The notes under the pieces are model-generated. The model saw nothing but the letters and a program-made list of their open reading frames with translations, made no database searches and had not been told where the DNA came from. Shown here one piece after another: positions 1 through 10,790 of a DNA stretch of 64,000 nt; within the stretch, counting starts at the first letter, position 1; each line of letters begins with the position of its first letter. The position numbers and the translations under genes were made by a program. Origin of the DNA: Anomaloglossus baeobatrachus (Eukaryota; Chordata; Amphibia; Anura; Aromobatidae); assembly GCF_048569485.1 (NCBI RefSeq), contig NC_134356.1, positions 472,325,893-472,389,892 of the forward strand, in the 5' to 3' direction.

Positions 1-747
1 GGGTTGACAGTAGGTGGGATCTAGAACTTCATCATCAATTGTTGTGTTTGCACTCCCCTCCCCCTCAGACCGAGCCTCTTCTTGCCCTGACCGAATATTT
101 AAGTTGTCATCCCAATCGGGTATCTGCGTCTCATCTTCATCAGTATGTTCCTCATTGTCTATAACCACAGGTGTTACAGTTTGTGACAAAGGGTCAACAT
201 TATGCTCAGAAACTTGGTCCTCACGGCCTGAATCAGAGTCACAAAGGTTCTGGGCATCACTGCAGACCATTTCCTGTTCTGTACTCACTGTAGCTTGGGA
301 GCAGACCTCTGATTCCCAGGCTATAGTGTGACTGAACAGCTCTGCAGACTCAGCCATCTCAGTTCCACCATACTGTGCAGGGCTGATGGAGACTTCAGAG
401 CTGGGAGAAAGCAAGTTTGATTGGGATGACAACTCAGAGGACTGGTGTTTTTTGGATGCGGTACTTGAAGTGGCTGAGAGGGCACTTGTTGGACCACTTG
501 AGATCCATTCAAGCATTTTCCTTTTTTGCCCATCATCTACCTTTGTTCCTGTTGTTCGTGTCCGTAAAAAAGGGAGCACATCGGATTGTCCACGGTAAGT
601 AGTAGACATCTTACTTTTGCTGGTAGATGGTCTATCTTCAGCAGATGATAATGGAGCTTTGCCACCTTCCCCACGGACAAAACCTTTTTTGCCTTTTCCA
701 CCACGCCTCTTCCCCTTTCCACCAGCATCTGTCATTTTGCCACTCAT
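1..747 (-). CDS. N-terminal part of an unrecognised transposon-type protein, open at the window edge
   Basis: On the minus strand an ATG at 747-745 opens a frame of exactly 249 codons that reaches base 1 with no stop, so the rest lies off the left edge. The start has A at -3. Residues 2-25 are rich in Gly, Lys and Arg (MSGKMTDAGGKGKRRGGKGK). A Ser/Thr-rich stretch follows, with a short patch LPFLRTRTTG near residue 60, and the last 60 residues are strongly acidic, ending near DDEVLDPTY. I see no BED finger, THAP domain or catalytic motif in this part. The frame lies 155 bp downstream, in transcript direction, of the 48-copy array and inside the element whose terminus is at 8587. Its intactness contrasts with the decayed transposase remnants elsewhere. 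Inference: regulatory or DNA-binding head of a large transposase, possibly hAT or Zisupton-like. The family is not identified. Confidence 0.6.
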   Translation of the reverse strand, partial: MSGKMTDAGGKGKRRGGKGKKGFVRGEGGKAPLSSAEDRPSTSKSKMSTTYRGQSDVLPFLRTRTTGTKVDDGQKRKMLEWISSGPTSALSATSSTASKKHQSSELSSQSNLLSPSSEVSISPAQYGGTEMAESAELFSHTIAWESEVCSQATVSTEQEMVCSDAQNLCDSDSGREDQVSEHNVDPLSQTVTPVVIDNEEHTDEDETQIPDWDDNLNIRSGQEEARSEGEGSANTTIDDEVLDPTYCQP

Positions 748-902
748 GTTGATTGCGACAAGATTGTGGACTGAAAATGTGGTAGTAAAAATTGAGAGGT
801 GGTGTAGATTGCAGTGGTGGTCTAGCTTTATTAACAGCAGAATAATAAAGAATAAATATCCCTGACAATGCAACTACGGCCCTTAAACTGGCAGCAAAAA
901 TT

Positions 903-3900
903 GCTAGTATAATGGCTTAGTTATAATGAGTTGGAGTGTGCAATGCAGGCAGACGCGCTCTGCAAATGTCTGTGCACTAGTGGGACTATAGCAAAGTCCA
1001 ATAGCCACGTATAGGATGCCACTAGGTACACTGAGTGTTTGCTAGTATAATGGCTTAGTTATAATGAGTTGGAGTGTGCAATGCAGGCAGACGCGCTCTG
1101 CAAATGTCTTTGCACTAGTGGGACTATAGCAAAGTCCAATAGCCACAGATAGGATGCCACTAGGTACACTGAGTGTTTGCTAGTATAATGGCTTAGTTAT
1201 AATGAGTTGGAGTGTGCAATGCAGGCAGACGCGCTCTGCAAATGTCTTTGCACTAGTGGGACTATAGCAAAGTCCAATAGCCACAGATAGGATGCCACTA
1301 GGTACACTGAGTGTTTGCTAGTATAATGGCTTAGTTATGAGTTGGAGTGTGCAATGCAGGCAGACGCGCTCTGCAAATGTCTTTGCACTAGTGGGACTAT
1401 AGCAAAGTCCAATAGCCACAGATAGGATGCCACTAGGTACACTGAGTGTTTGCTAGTATAATGGCTTAGTTATAATGAGTTGGAGTGTGCAATGCAGGCA
1501 GACGCGCTCTGCAAATGTCTTTGCACTAGTGGGACTATAGCAAAGTCCAATAGCCACGTATAGGATGCCACTAGGTACACTGAGTGTTTGCTAGTATAAT
1601 GGCTTAGTTATAATGAGTTGGAGTGTGCAATGCAGGCAGACGTGCTCTGCAAATGTCTTTGCACTAGTGGGACTATAGCAAAGTCCAATAGCCACGTATA
1701 GGATGCCACTAGGTACACTGAGTGTTTGCTAGTATAATGGCTTAGTTATAATGAGTTGGAGTGTGCAATGCAGGCAGACGCGCTCTGCAAATGTCTTTGC
1801 ACTAGTGTGACTATAGCAAAGTCCAATAGCCACGTATAGGATGCCACTAGGTACACTGAGTGTTTGCTAGTATAATGGCTTAGTTATAATGAGTTGGAGT
1901 GTGCAATGCAGGCAGACGCGCTCTGCAAATGTCTTTGCACTAGTGGGACTATAGCAAAGTCCAATAGCCACAGATAGGATGCCACTAGGTACACTGAGTG
2001 TTTGCTAGTATAATGGCTTAGTTATAATGAGTTGGAGTGTGCAATTCAGGCAGACGCGCTCTGCAAATGTCTTTGCACTAGTGGGACTATAGCAAAGTCC
2101 AATAGCCACAGATAGGATGCCACTAGGTACACTGAGTGTTTGCTAGTATAATGGCTTAGTTATGAGTTGGAGTGTGCAATGCAGGCAGACGCGCTCTGCA
2201 AATGTCTTTGCACTAGTGGGACTATAGCAAAGTCCAATAGCCACAGATAGGATGCCACTAGGTACACTGAGTGTTTGCTAGTATAATGGCTTAGTTATGA
2301 GTTGGAGTGTGCAATGCAGGCAGACGCGCTCTGCAAATGTCTTTGCACTACTGGGACTATAGCAAAGTCCAATAGCCACAGATAGGATGCCACTAGGTAC
2401 ACTGAGTGTTTGCTAGTATAATGGCTTAGTTATAATGAGTTGGAGTGTGCAATGCAGGCAGACGCGCTCTGCAAATGTCTTTGCACTAGTGGGACTATAG
2501 CAAAGTCCAATAGCCACGTATAGGATGCCACTAGGTACACTGAGTGTTTGCTAGTATAATGGCTTAGTTATAATGAGTTGGAGTGTGCAATGCAGGCAGA
2601 CGCGCTCTGCAAATGTCTTTGCACTAGTGGGACTATAGCAAAGTCCAATAGCCACAGATAGGATGCCACTAGGTACACTGAGTGTTTGCTAGTATAATGG
2701 CTTAGTTATAATGAGTTGGAGTGTGCAATGCAGGCAGACGCGCTCTGCAAATGTCTTTGCACTAGTGGGACTATAGCAAAGTCCAATAGCCACAGATAGG
2801 ATGCCACTAGGTACACTGAGTGTTTTCTAGTATAATGGCTTAGTTATGAGTTGGAGTGTGCAATGCAGGCAGATGCGCTCTGCAAAGGTCTTTGCACTAG
2901 TGTGACTATAGCAAAGTCCAATAGCCACGTATAGGATGCCACTAGGTACACTGAGTGTTTGCTAGTATAATGGCTTAGTTATAATGAGTTGGAGTGTGCA
3001 ATGCAGGCAGACGCGCTCTGCAAATGTCTTTGCACTAGTGGGACTATAGCTAAGTCCAATAGCCACAGATAGGATGCCACTAGGTACACTGAGTGTTTGC
3101 TAGTATAATGGCTTAGTTATGAGTTGGAGTGTGCAATGCAGGCAGACGCGCTCTGCAAATGTCTTTGCACTAGTGGGACTATAGCAAAGTCCAATAGCCA
3201 CAGATAGGATGCCACTAGGTACACTGAGTGTTTGCTAGTATAATGGCTTAGTTATAATGAGTTGGAGTGTGCAATGCAGGCAGACGCGCTCTGCAAATGT
3301 CTTTGCACTAGTGGGACTATAGCAAAGTCCAATAGCCACAGATAGGATGCCACTAGGTACACTGAGTGTTTGCTAGTATAATGGCTTAGTTATAATGAGT
3401 TGGAGTGTGCAATGCAGGCAGACGCGCTCTGCAAATGTCTTTGCACTAGTGGGACTATAGCAAAGTCCAATAGCCACGTATAGGATGCCACTAGGTACAC
3501 TGAGTGTTTGCTAGTATAATGGCTTAGTTATAATGAGTTGGAGTGTGCAATGCAGGCAGACGCGCTCTGCAAATGTCTTTGCACTAGTGGGACTATAGCA
3601 AAGTCCAATAGCCACGTATAGGTTTCCACTAGGTACACTGAGTATTTGCTAGTATAATGGCTTAGTTATAATGAGTTGGAGTGTGCAATGCAGGCAGACG
3701 CGCTCTGCAAATGTCTTTGCACTAGTGGGACTATAGCAAAGTCCAATAGCCACAGATAGGATGCCACTAGGTACACTGAGTGTTTGCTAGTATAATGGCT
3801 TAGTTATAATGAGTTGGAGTGTGCAATGCAGGCAGACGCACTCTGCAAATGTCTTTGCACTAGTGGGACTATAGCAAAGTCCAATAGCCACAGATAGGAT

Positions 3901-6900
3901 GCCACTAGGTACACTGAGTGTTTGCTAGTATAATGGCTTAGTTATGAGTTGGAGTGTGCAATGCAGGCAGACGCGCTCTGCAAATGTCTTTGCACTACTG
4001 GGACTATAGCAAAGTCCAATAGCCACGTATAGGATGCCACTAGGTACACTGAGTGTTTGCTAGTATAATGGCTTAGTTATAATGAGTTGGAGTGTGCAAT
4101 GCAGGCAGACGCGCTCTGCAAATGTCTTTGCACTAGTGGGACTATAGCAAAGTCCAATAGCCACAGATAGGATGCCACTAGGTACACTGAGTGTTTGCTA
4201 GTATAATGGCTTAGTTATAATGAGTTGGAGTGTGCAATTCAGGCAGACGCGCTCTGCAAATGTCTTTGCACTAGTGGGACTATAGCAAAGTCCAATAGCC
4301 ACAGATAGGATGCCACTAGGTACACTGAGTGTTTGCTAGTATAATGGCTTAGTTATGAGTTGGAGTGTGCAATGCAGGCAGACGCGCTCTGCAAATGTCT
4401 TTGCACTAGTGGGACTATAGCAAAGTCCAATAGCCACAGATAGGATGCCACTAGGTACACTGAGTGTTTGCTAGTATAATGGCTTAGTTATGAGTTGGAG
4501 TGTGCAATGCAGGCAGACGCGCTCTGCAAATGTCTTTGCACTACTGGGACTATAGCAAAGTCCAATAGCCACAGATAGGATGCCACTAGGTACACTGAGT
4601 GTTTGCTAGTGTAATGGCTTAGTTATAATGAGTTGGAGTGTGCAATGCAGGCAGACGCGCTCTGCAAATGTCTTTGCACTAGTGGGACTATAGCAAAGTC
4701 CAATAGCCACGTATAGGATGCCACTAGGTACACTGAGTGTTTGCTAGTATAATGGCTTAGTTATAATGAGTTGGAGTGTGCAATGCAGGCAGACGCGCTC
4801 TGCAAATGTCTTTGCACTAGTGGGACTATAGCAAAGTCCAATAGCCACAGATAGGATGCCACTAGGTACACTGAGTGTTTGCTAGTATAATGGCTTAGTT
4901 ATAATGAGTTGGAGTGTGCAATGCAGGCAGACGCGCTCTGCAAATGTCTTTGCACTAGTGGGACTATAGCAAAGTCCAATAGCCACAGATAGGATGCCAC
5001 TAGGTACACTGAGTGTTTTCTAGTATAATGGCTTAGTTATGAGTTGGAGTGTGCAATGCAGGCAGATGCGCTCTGCAAAGGTCTTTGCACTAGTGTGACT
5101 ATAGCAAAGTCCAATAGCCACGTATAGGATGCCACTAGGTACACTGAGTGTTTGCTAGTATAATGGCTTAGTTATAATGAGTTGGAGTGTGCAATGCAGG
5201 CAGACGCGCTCTGCAAATGTCTTTGCACTAGTGGGACTATAGCTAAGTCCAATAGCCACAGATAGGATGCCACTAGGTACACTGAGTGTTTGCTAGTATA
5301 ATGGCTTAGTTATGAGTTGGAGTGTGCAATGCAGGCAGACGCGCTCTGCAAATGTCTTTGCACTAGTGGGACTATAGCAAAGTCCAATAGCCACAGATAG
5401 GATGCCACTAGGTACACTGAGTGTTTGCTAGTATAATGGCTTAGTTATAATGAGTTGGAGTGTGCAATGCAGGCAGACGCGCTCTGCAAATGTCTTTGCA
5501 CTAGTGGGACTATAGCAAAGTCCAATAGCCACGTATAGGATGCCACTAGGTACACTGAGTGTTTGCTAGTATAATGGCTTAGTTATAATGAGTTGGAGTG
5601 TGCAATGCAGGCAGACGCGCTCTGCAAATGTCTTTGCACTAGTGGGACTATAGCAAAGTCCAATAGCCACAGATAGGATGCCACTAGGTACACTGAGTGT
5701 TTGCTAGTATAATGGCTTAGTTATAATGAGTTGGAGTGTGCAATGCAGGCAGACGCGCTCTGCAAATGTCTTTGCACTAGTGGGACTATAGCAAAGTCCA
5801 ATAGCCACAGATAGGATGCCACTAGGTACACTGAGTGTTTGCTAGTATTATGGCTTAGTTATGAGTTGGAGTGTGCAATGCAGGCAGATGCGCTCTGCAA
5901 ATGTCTTTGCACTAGTGTGACTATAGCAAAGTCCAATAGCCACGTATAGGATGCCACTAGGTACACTGAGTGTTTGCTAGTATAATGGCTTAGTTATAAT
6001 GAGTTGGAGTGTGCAATGCAGGCAGACGCGCTCTGCAAATGTCTTTGCACTAGTGTGACTATAGCAAAGTCCAATAGCCACGTATAGGATGCCACTAGGT
6101 ACACTGAGTGTTTGCTAGTATAATGGCTTAGTTATAATGAGTTGGAGTGTGCAATGCAGGCAGACGTGCTCTGCAAATGTCTTTGCACTAGTGGGACTAT
6201 AGCAAAGTCCAATAGCCACGTATAGGATGCCACTAGGTACACTGAGTGTTTGCTAGTATAATGGCTTAGTTATAATGAGTTGGAGTGTGCAATGCAGGCA
6301 GACGCGCTCTGCAAATGTCTTTGCACTAGTGGGACTATAGCAAAGTCCAATAGCCACAGATAGGATGCCACTAGGTACACTGAGTGTTTGCTAGTATAAT
6401 GGCTTAGTTATAATGAGTTGGAGTGTGCAATTCAGGCAGACGCGCTCTGCAAATGTCTTTGCACTAGTGGGACTATAGCAAAGTCCAATAGCCACAGATA
6501 GGATGCCACTAGGTACACTGAGTGTTTGCTAGTATAATGGCTTAGTTATGAGTTGGAGTGTGCAATGCAGGCAGATGCGCTCTGCAAATGTCTTTGCACT
6601 AGTGGGACTATAGCAAAGTCCAATAGCCACAGATAGGATGCCACTAGGTACACTGAGTGTTTGCTAGTATAATGGCTTAGTTATAATGAGTTAGAGTGTG
6701 CAATGCAGGCAGACGCGCTCTGCAAATGTCTTTGCACTAGTGGGACTATAGCAAAGTCCAATAGCCACAGATAGGATGCCACTAGGTACACTGAGTGTTT
6801 GCTAGTATAATGGCTTAGTTATGAGTTGGAGTGTGCAACGCAGGCAGATGCGCTCTGCAAATGTCTTTGCACTAGTGTGACTATAGCAAAGTCCAATAGC

Positions 6901-7525
6901 CACGTATAGGATGCCACTAGGTACACTGAGTGTTTGCTAGTATAATGGCTTAGTTATAATGAGTTGGAGTGTGCAATGCAGGCAGATGCGCTCTGCAAAT
7001 GTCTTTGCACTAGTGTGACTATAGCAAAGTCCAATAGCCACGTATAGGATGCCACTAGGTACACTGAGTGTTTGCTAGTATAATGGCTTAGTTATAATGA
7101 GTTGGAGTGTGCAATGCAGGCAGACGCGCTCTGCAAATGTCTTTGCACTAGTGTGACTATAGCAAAGTCCAATAGCCACGTTTAGGATGCCACTAGGTAC
7201 ACTGAGTGTTTGCTAGTATAATGGCTTAGTTATAATGAGTTGGAGTGTGCAATGCAGGCAGATGCGCTCTGCAAATGTCTTTGCACTAGTGGGACTATAG
7301 CAAAGTCCAATAGCCACAGATAGGATGCCACTAGGTACACTGAGTGTTTGCTAGTATAATGGCTTAGTTATAATGAGTTGGAGTGTGCAATGCAGGCAGA
7401 CGCGCTCTGCAAATGTCTTTGCACTAGTGGGACTATAGCAAAGTCCAATAGCCACAGATAGGATGCCACTAGGTACACTGAGTGTTTGCTAGTATAATGG
7501 CTTAGTTATAATGAGTTGGAGTATG
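903..7525. repeat. Satellite-like array, 48 full monomers of 138 or 135 bp plus a partial one
   Basis: Monomers start at GCTAGTATAATGGCTTAG; successive starts are 903, 1041, 1179, 1317, 1452 and so on, the last at 7488 being partial. The 6585 bp from 903 to 7487 equal 35 units of 138 bp and 13 units of 135 bp; I counted 13 units with GTTATGAG in place of GTTATAATGAG, which accounts for every base. A second diallelic site is CACAGATA versus CACGTATA. Each unit contains CCAAT (plus strand), a GCAGA-CGCGC-TCTGC hairpin and a CTTTGC...GCAAAG hairpin. Units are very similar, implying recent expansion or homogenisation. A longer period of 2193 bp is superimposed. The array lies between the terminus and the open frame of the element at 1-8587. 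Confidence 0.95.
2041..5500. repeat. Higher-order duplication of 2193 bp (16 monomers) within the array
   Basis: Rare variants recur at exactly 2193 bp: GCAATTC at 2041 and 4234 (again at 6427), CTACTGGG at 2348 and 4541, TGTTTTCTAG at 2821 and 5014, and AGCTAAG at 3048 and 5241. Short (135-bp) monomers recur at the same offset (2160/4353, 2295/4488, 2844/5037, 3118/5311). 2193 equals 11 x 138 plus 5 x 135. The third copy near 6427 is only partly retained. Confidence 0.85.
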
Positions 7526-8440
7526 CAGAGGACACGAGGGTACAGTGCCAGGATTTTGGGGCTCTGGGTAGAGGAATGGAAGCCTGCCTTTCTATCCCTC
7601 CTAATAGGGAAATGCAGGGAGGAAATCCCTGACCTTGGCTACACAGACGCTGGCGCTGTTTTCAGGACCTGTCACCTTAACTCTGCTCCTGCCGGTTTGA
7701 GCCCTTAAAAGGACTGCTAGAAAGTGCTCTCCCTAAGCTGTCCAGCGCTGTGTATGGAGCGCATACAGCTGTATCAGCGATAGGACTCAAGACGGAGCTG
7801 CGACAGTGATGTCTGACACCAAAGACGCAGAAGAGATAATGGCGTCCTGGAGGAAAATGTCCGTTTTTATAATGCAGGGACATGTGACATGGACATCCTA
7901 TCACACATGCCGTTGCTTCTCTGGCTAAAAGTCCACTTAGCTGTGTGTGTGTCTGGGATTGGCTGACATGCTGGCCCGCCCCACAAGACGAGTGGACTTT
8001 ATGAAACTGGCACCTGATTCATGGGCAAAAAGTTCCACTTTATATTAGCGGTAATAGTCTACTTGTGGTTTGCATTGAACTCTTGAAAAGTAGGAGGGGC
8101 CAAACCTATTCTTGTATTGTTTGTTTGTTTGTCAGTGAGGATTATCCTCATTTTTATGAATAATTTAATTAAAAGTTAAATTTTAAAGAATTTTTTCTCG
8201 CATATGGTGACCCTATTGCGCAATACTGCTGTCCTGAACTGTTAATCTGTGTATTTAACCCAGTGGCTATTTAATATAAGGAAGACAAGAAAAAAAAAAA
8301 AAATGGCGATCGCCATTATAGAAACAGCAGTGATCTGAAGGCGCTGTTCACGCACACTATACACTGAAATGTCATAATAGTGTGATTCACAGAGTGACTT
8401 ACACTATTACAGCAGAAACCAAGCTAGGATTTAGCTGGTT
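7526..8440 (-). promoter_or_regulatory. Leader between transposon terminus and array
   Basis: This is single-copy sequence of moderate GC content (7526-7900) that becomes AT-rich toward 8300, with an A-run at 8289-8303. There is no long open frame. By position it would hold the promoter or 5' untranslated region of the frame at 747, but no specific promoter element was recognised. Call is by location only. Confidence 0.3.
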
Positions 8441-8587
8441 TTTTGCTGCTAGAACCGTTCTCGAACGTTTCTAGAACTATCGAGCTTTTGCAAAAAAGCT
8501 CGAGTTCTAGTTCGATCTAGAACATGCCCCAAAATCACTCGAGCCTAGAACTGGAGAACCACGAACCACGAACCGCGCTCAACTCTA

Positions 8588-9222
8588 CTCTTCAGGTCAT
8601 TGACCAGGTCCTCCAATGTAGTTCTGGGCTGATTCCTGACCTTTCTTAAAATAAATGTTTACCCAATCTTGCATGGAGCTCTAGTCTGAGTAAGATTGAC
8701 CGTCATCTTGTGTTTTTTCCATTACTAATCATTGCTTCAACAGTTGTTGCCTTCTCACCAAGCTGCTTGCCTATTGTCCTGCAGCACACCCAAGTTTTGT
8801 GCAGCTGTACAATTTTGTCCCTAGTGACCATAAACAACTCTTTGGTCTTGGCCATGGCAGAGAAATTGGAGTATGATTTATTAAATGTGCACAGGTGTCT
8901 TTTATACAGGTAATGAGTTGAAACAAGTGCAATTAATACAGGTAATGAGCTTTTTAAAAAAACAAAAAGAAACAGGTATGTGAGAGCCAGAATTCTTACT
9001 GATTGGTAGGTGATCAAATACTTATTACATGAAATAAAATGCAAATTAATAATTTAAAATCATACAGTGTAATTTTCTGGATTTTTTTTTTTTGGGGGGG
9101 GGGTTCTGTCTGTCACAGTTGAAGTGTACCTACGATAAAAATTACAGACCCCTCCATTCTTTGTAGGTAGGAAAACTTGCAAAATCTGCAGTGTATCAAA
9201 TATTTATTTTCGTCAATATATA
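8588..9222 (-). mobile_element. Tc1/mariner-like element, 5' end with transposase start, interrupted at 8587
   Basis: Minus-strand sequence from about 9222 (ends near TGACGAAAATAAATATTTGA) leads into an ATG at 8854 with [20 protein letters not shown], followed by [17 protein letters not shown]. This is the N-terminal helix-turn-helix region of Tc1-family transposases. Beyond 8703 a related frame reads into wording like TRAPCKIG and then RTTLEDLVNDL before the element at 1-8587 interrupts it. It includes a G-run at 9095-9104. Decayed; the catalytic part is off-window. Confidence 0.8.
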
Positions 9223-9470
9223 CCCATGGGCTTCTATTCAACCAATGGAGCTAAAACGAGTGGCCATTTGGTCTTCTTCAGGCTTGTGTAAGGTATGCCA
9301 TTTTTTTTCCTGTATGGATATACTGTGCTAATCTCTAAAAAGGCAGCCAGTAAAAAAAAAAAAAAAAAAAAAAGCTATCAGAGCACTATATGTTTTTACA
9401 ATCTGAGTGTATGGGTGAAGAACGCTATTGTACTCTGGCGGAGCGTGCTGGGTGCTTTATTGAATGCATT
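9223..9470. other. Unassigned AT-rich stretch
   Basis: It contains an A-run near 9351-9373. No gene or clear repeat end was seen. Confidence 0.4.
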
Positions 9471-9488
9471 ACATATTAAAAAAGAGAC

Positions 9489-9820
9489 AAAAATTGCAGC
9501 ATCAAAAATGCTATAAAAACGCATGTTAAAATAAAGCACACAAAAAACAATGAAAAAAACCGCAAGTAACGTAATATACATAATAGGTGCAGAAATGGTG
9601 AAGATCAAATAAGCACCAAAAGCTCATAATGGGAATATAGCTTATGATAGACACTGAGAGCTTTTTGATGAGTTTTGGATGTTGCAGAATCTAAAGATAA
9701 TTTCTGCATGAATATTACGTTACTTGCGTTTTTTACATGTTTTTTTCTGCATCTAATACAAGTCTTTGGAGAAAATCTACACATAAAACTCAATGAATGA
9801 AGATGCAGCGTTTTTGACAG
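9489..9820. mobile_element. Small AT-rich inverted-repeat (MITE-like) element
   Basis: The sequence at 9555-9577 (core CGCAAGTAACGTAATAT) is repeated inverted at 9712-9733. Weaker outer similarity (GCAGCATC near 9497, GATGCAGCG near 9802) suggests the real ends lie further out. No target duplication was resolved. Flank to 10130 shows nothing else. Confidence 0.5.
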
Positions 9821-10129
9821 TGATAATCTGCAGCGTCATAAATACGCATGATGTGCACACAGCATCATCACTTATAATTGCCACTCAGCTTTATCCCACT
9901 GATGATAAATGTGCATTGTAATCATGGTAATGAACATTTGAGCCCTCCCGACATATAACTCAATAGAGAAGATAGTGATCAAAATATCGTGGATTTACTG
10001 ATCTATTCATACAAATAATTATTATCAATCATTTGACTCTGCATTTGTGTAATTCGCATATTTGTAGAACCTTGTTTTGTACAAGTTGTTGGTTCTGCTG
10101 AGCTGAGTGATTTTCTGGGACTTGTAGTT

Positions 10130-10499
10130 CCTGATCAGCTGAACACGGGACTCTTGCGCTGCTTTTTGTGAATGGTGGTGCTGTGCCGGCGGCCGGCAGG
10201 TGGCGGTACAGAGCACTCCACAGCTGACAGTGCGTGTCCAGTGTTTAGCGCTGGTGGGACGGAGCTGCATGGAGAGACGCTTCCTTCTTTCCCACAGCGT
10301 GGAGTTGCCAGGGAACTGGAGTGAACCTGCGTGCACCCTCTCCCCCACAGACCTGGAGGAACGTTTCTGCTGGGTTTTAATTTTTGGGCTGATTTGCGAT
10401 CACTGGAGGCGGCGAGGTCACTCGTGGACTGATTCCCCCGTGTGCTGATCTGGAATCTGAGCTGCAGACCTGGAGGATCCACAGGGGACCCCCACCCAG
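10130..10499 (+). promoter_or_regulatory. CpG-rich patch with possible first exon
   Basis: The GC and CpG content rises sharply here relative to both flanks (roughly 15-20 CpG in about 310 bp, counted by eye), without similarity to the mobile elements in the window. It ends in CCCACCCAG/GTGAGCTCC at 10499/10500, a strong splice-donor match on the plus strand. Frames inside are short and not recognisable, so an untranslated first exon is as likely as coding. It is one of very few candidates for host gene sequence here. It could also be an old GC-rich repeat. Confidence 0.3.
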
Positions 10500-10790
10500 G
10501 TGAGCTCCAGCCACATCCAGGCTCCTTACCTGCTGCTCTCTGCCTCTGGGATGCTTTTCTGCACCATTATATAATCCTGTGCCCTGTGGGTGATGGATGT
10601 GCAGGGATGGAGCCAGGTGAACCAGTGTGAATTGGCACCTAGATGGGTTATGGGCAGCACCTGCCAGGTTAGATGAGTGTGTGGCAGCAAAAGTCACTTT
10701 CTGGAGAAAAGTTGTTTTTTATAGAATTACTTTTGTGTATGAAATCCTTGGAAAAGTTATAGTATCTGAAATATCAAACAATGCACATAG
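10500..10790. other. Possible intron start, no recognised feature
   Basis: Single-copy sequence between the donor-like site and the 26-bp minisatellite. Nothing else was seen. Confidence 0.3.

Larger units (their letters stand above)
1..8587 (-). mobile_element. Large hAT-like DNA transposon, one end and 5' half, continues off the left edge
   Basis: The right terminus, read on the minus strand, begins TAGAGTTGAGCGCGGTTC and is followed by AT/GC mosaic subterminal sequence with several GTTCTAG/CTCGAG-like words (8440-8587). This end resembles the TAGAGATGAGCG and TAGTGATGAGCG ends of the MITEs at 56769, 29913 and 34368, which have 8-bp target duplications, so a hAT-type (8-bp) element is inferred. 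The flank at 8588-8595 (CTCTTCAG) is Tc1-like sequence, so the element inserted into that copy. Order in transcript direction: terminus, leader 7526-8440, tandem array 903-7487, 155-bp spacer, open frame from 747. The second terminus and the matching target duplication are outside the window, so the assignment of all parts to one element is inferred from contiguity. Confidence 0.5.

Noticed and set aside
638-868. 76-codon minus-strand frame beginning MSGIFILYYS
   Set aside because: It overlaps the start of the better-supported 249-codon frame in another phase and shows no motif.
903-7525. CRISPR-like array
   Set aside because: Units are directly adjacent, 135-138 bp, with no unique spacers, in a vertebrate context.
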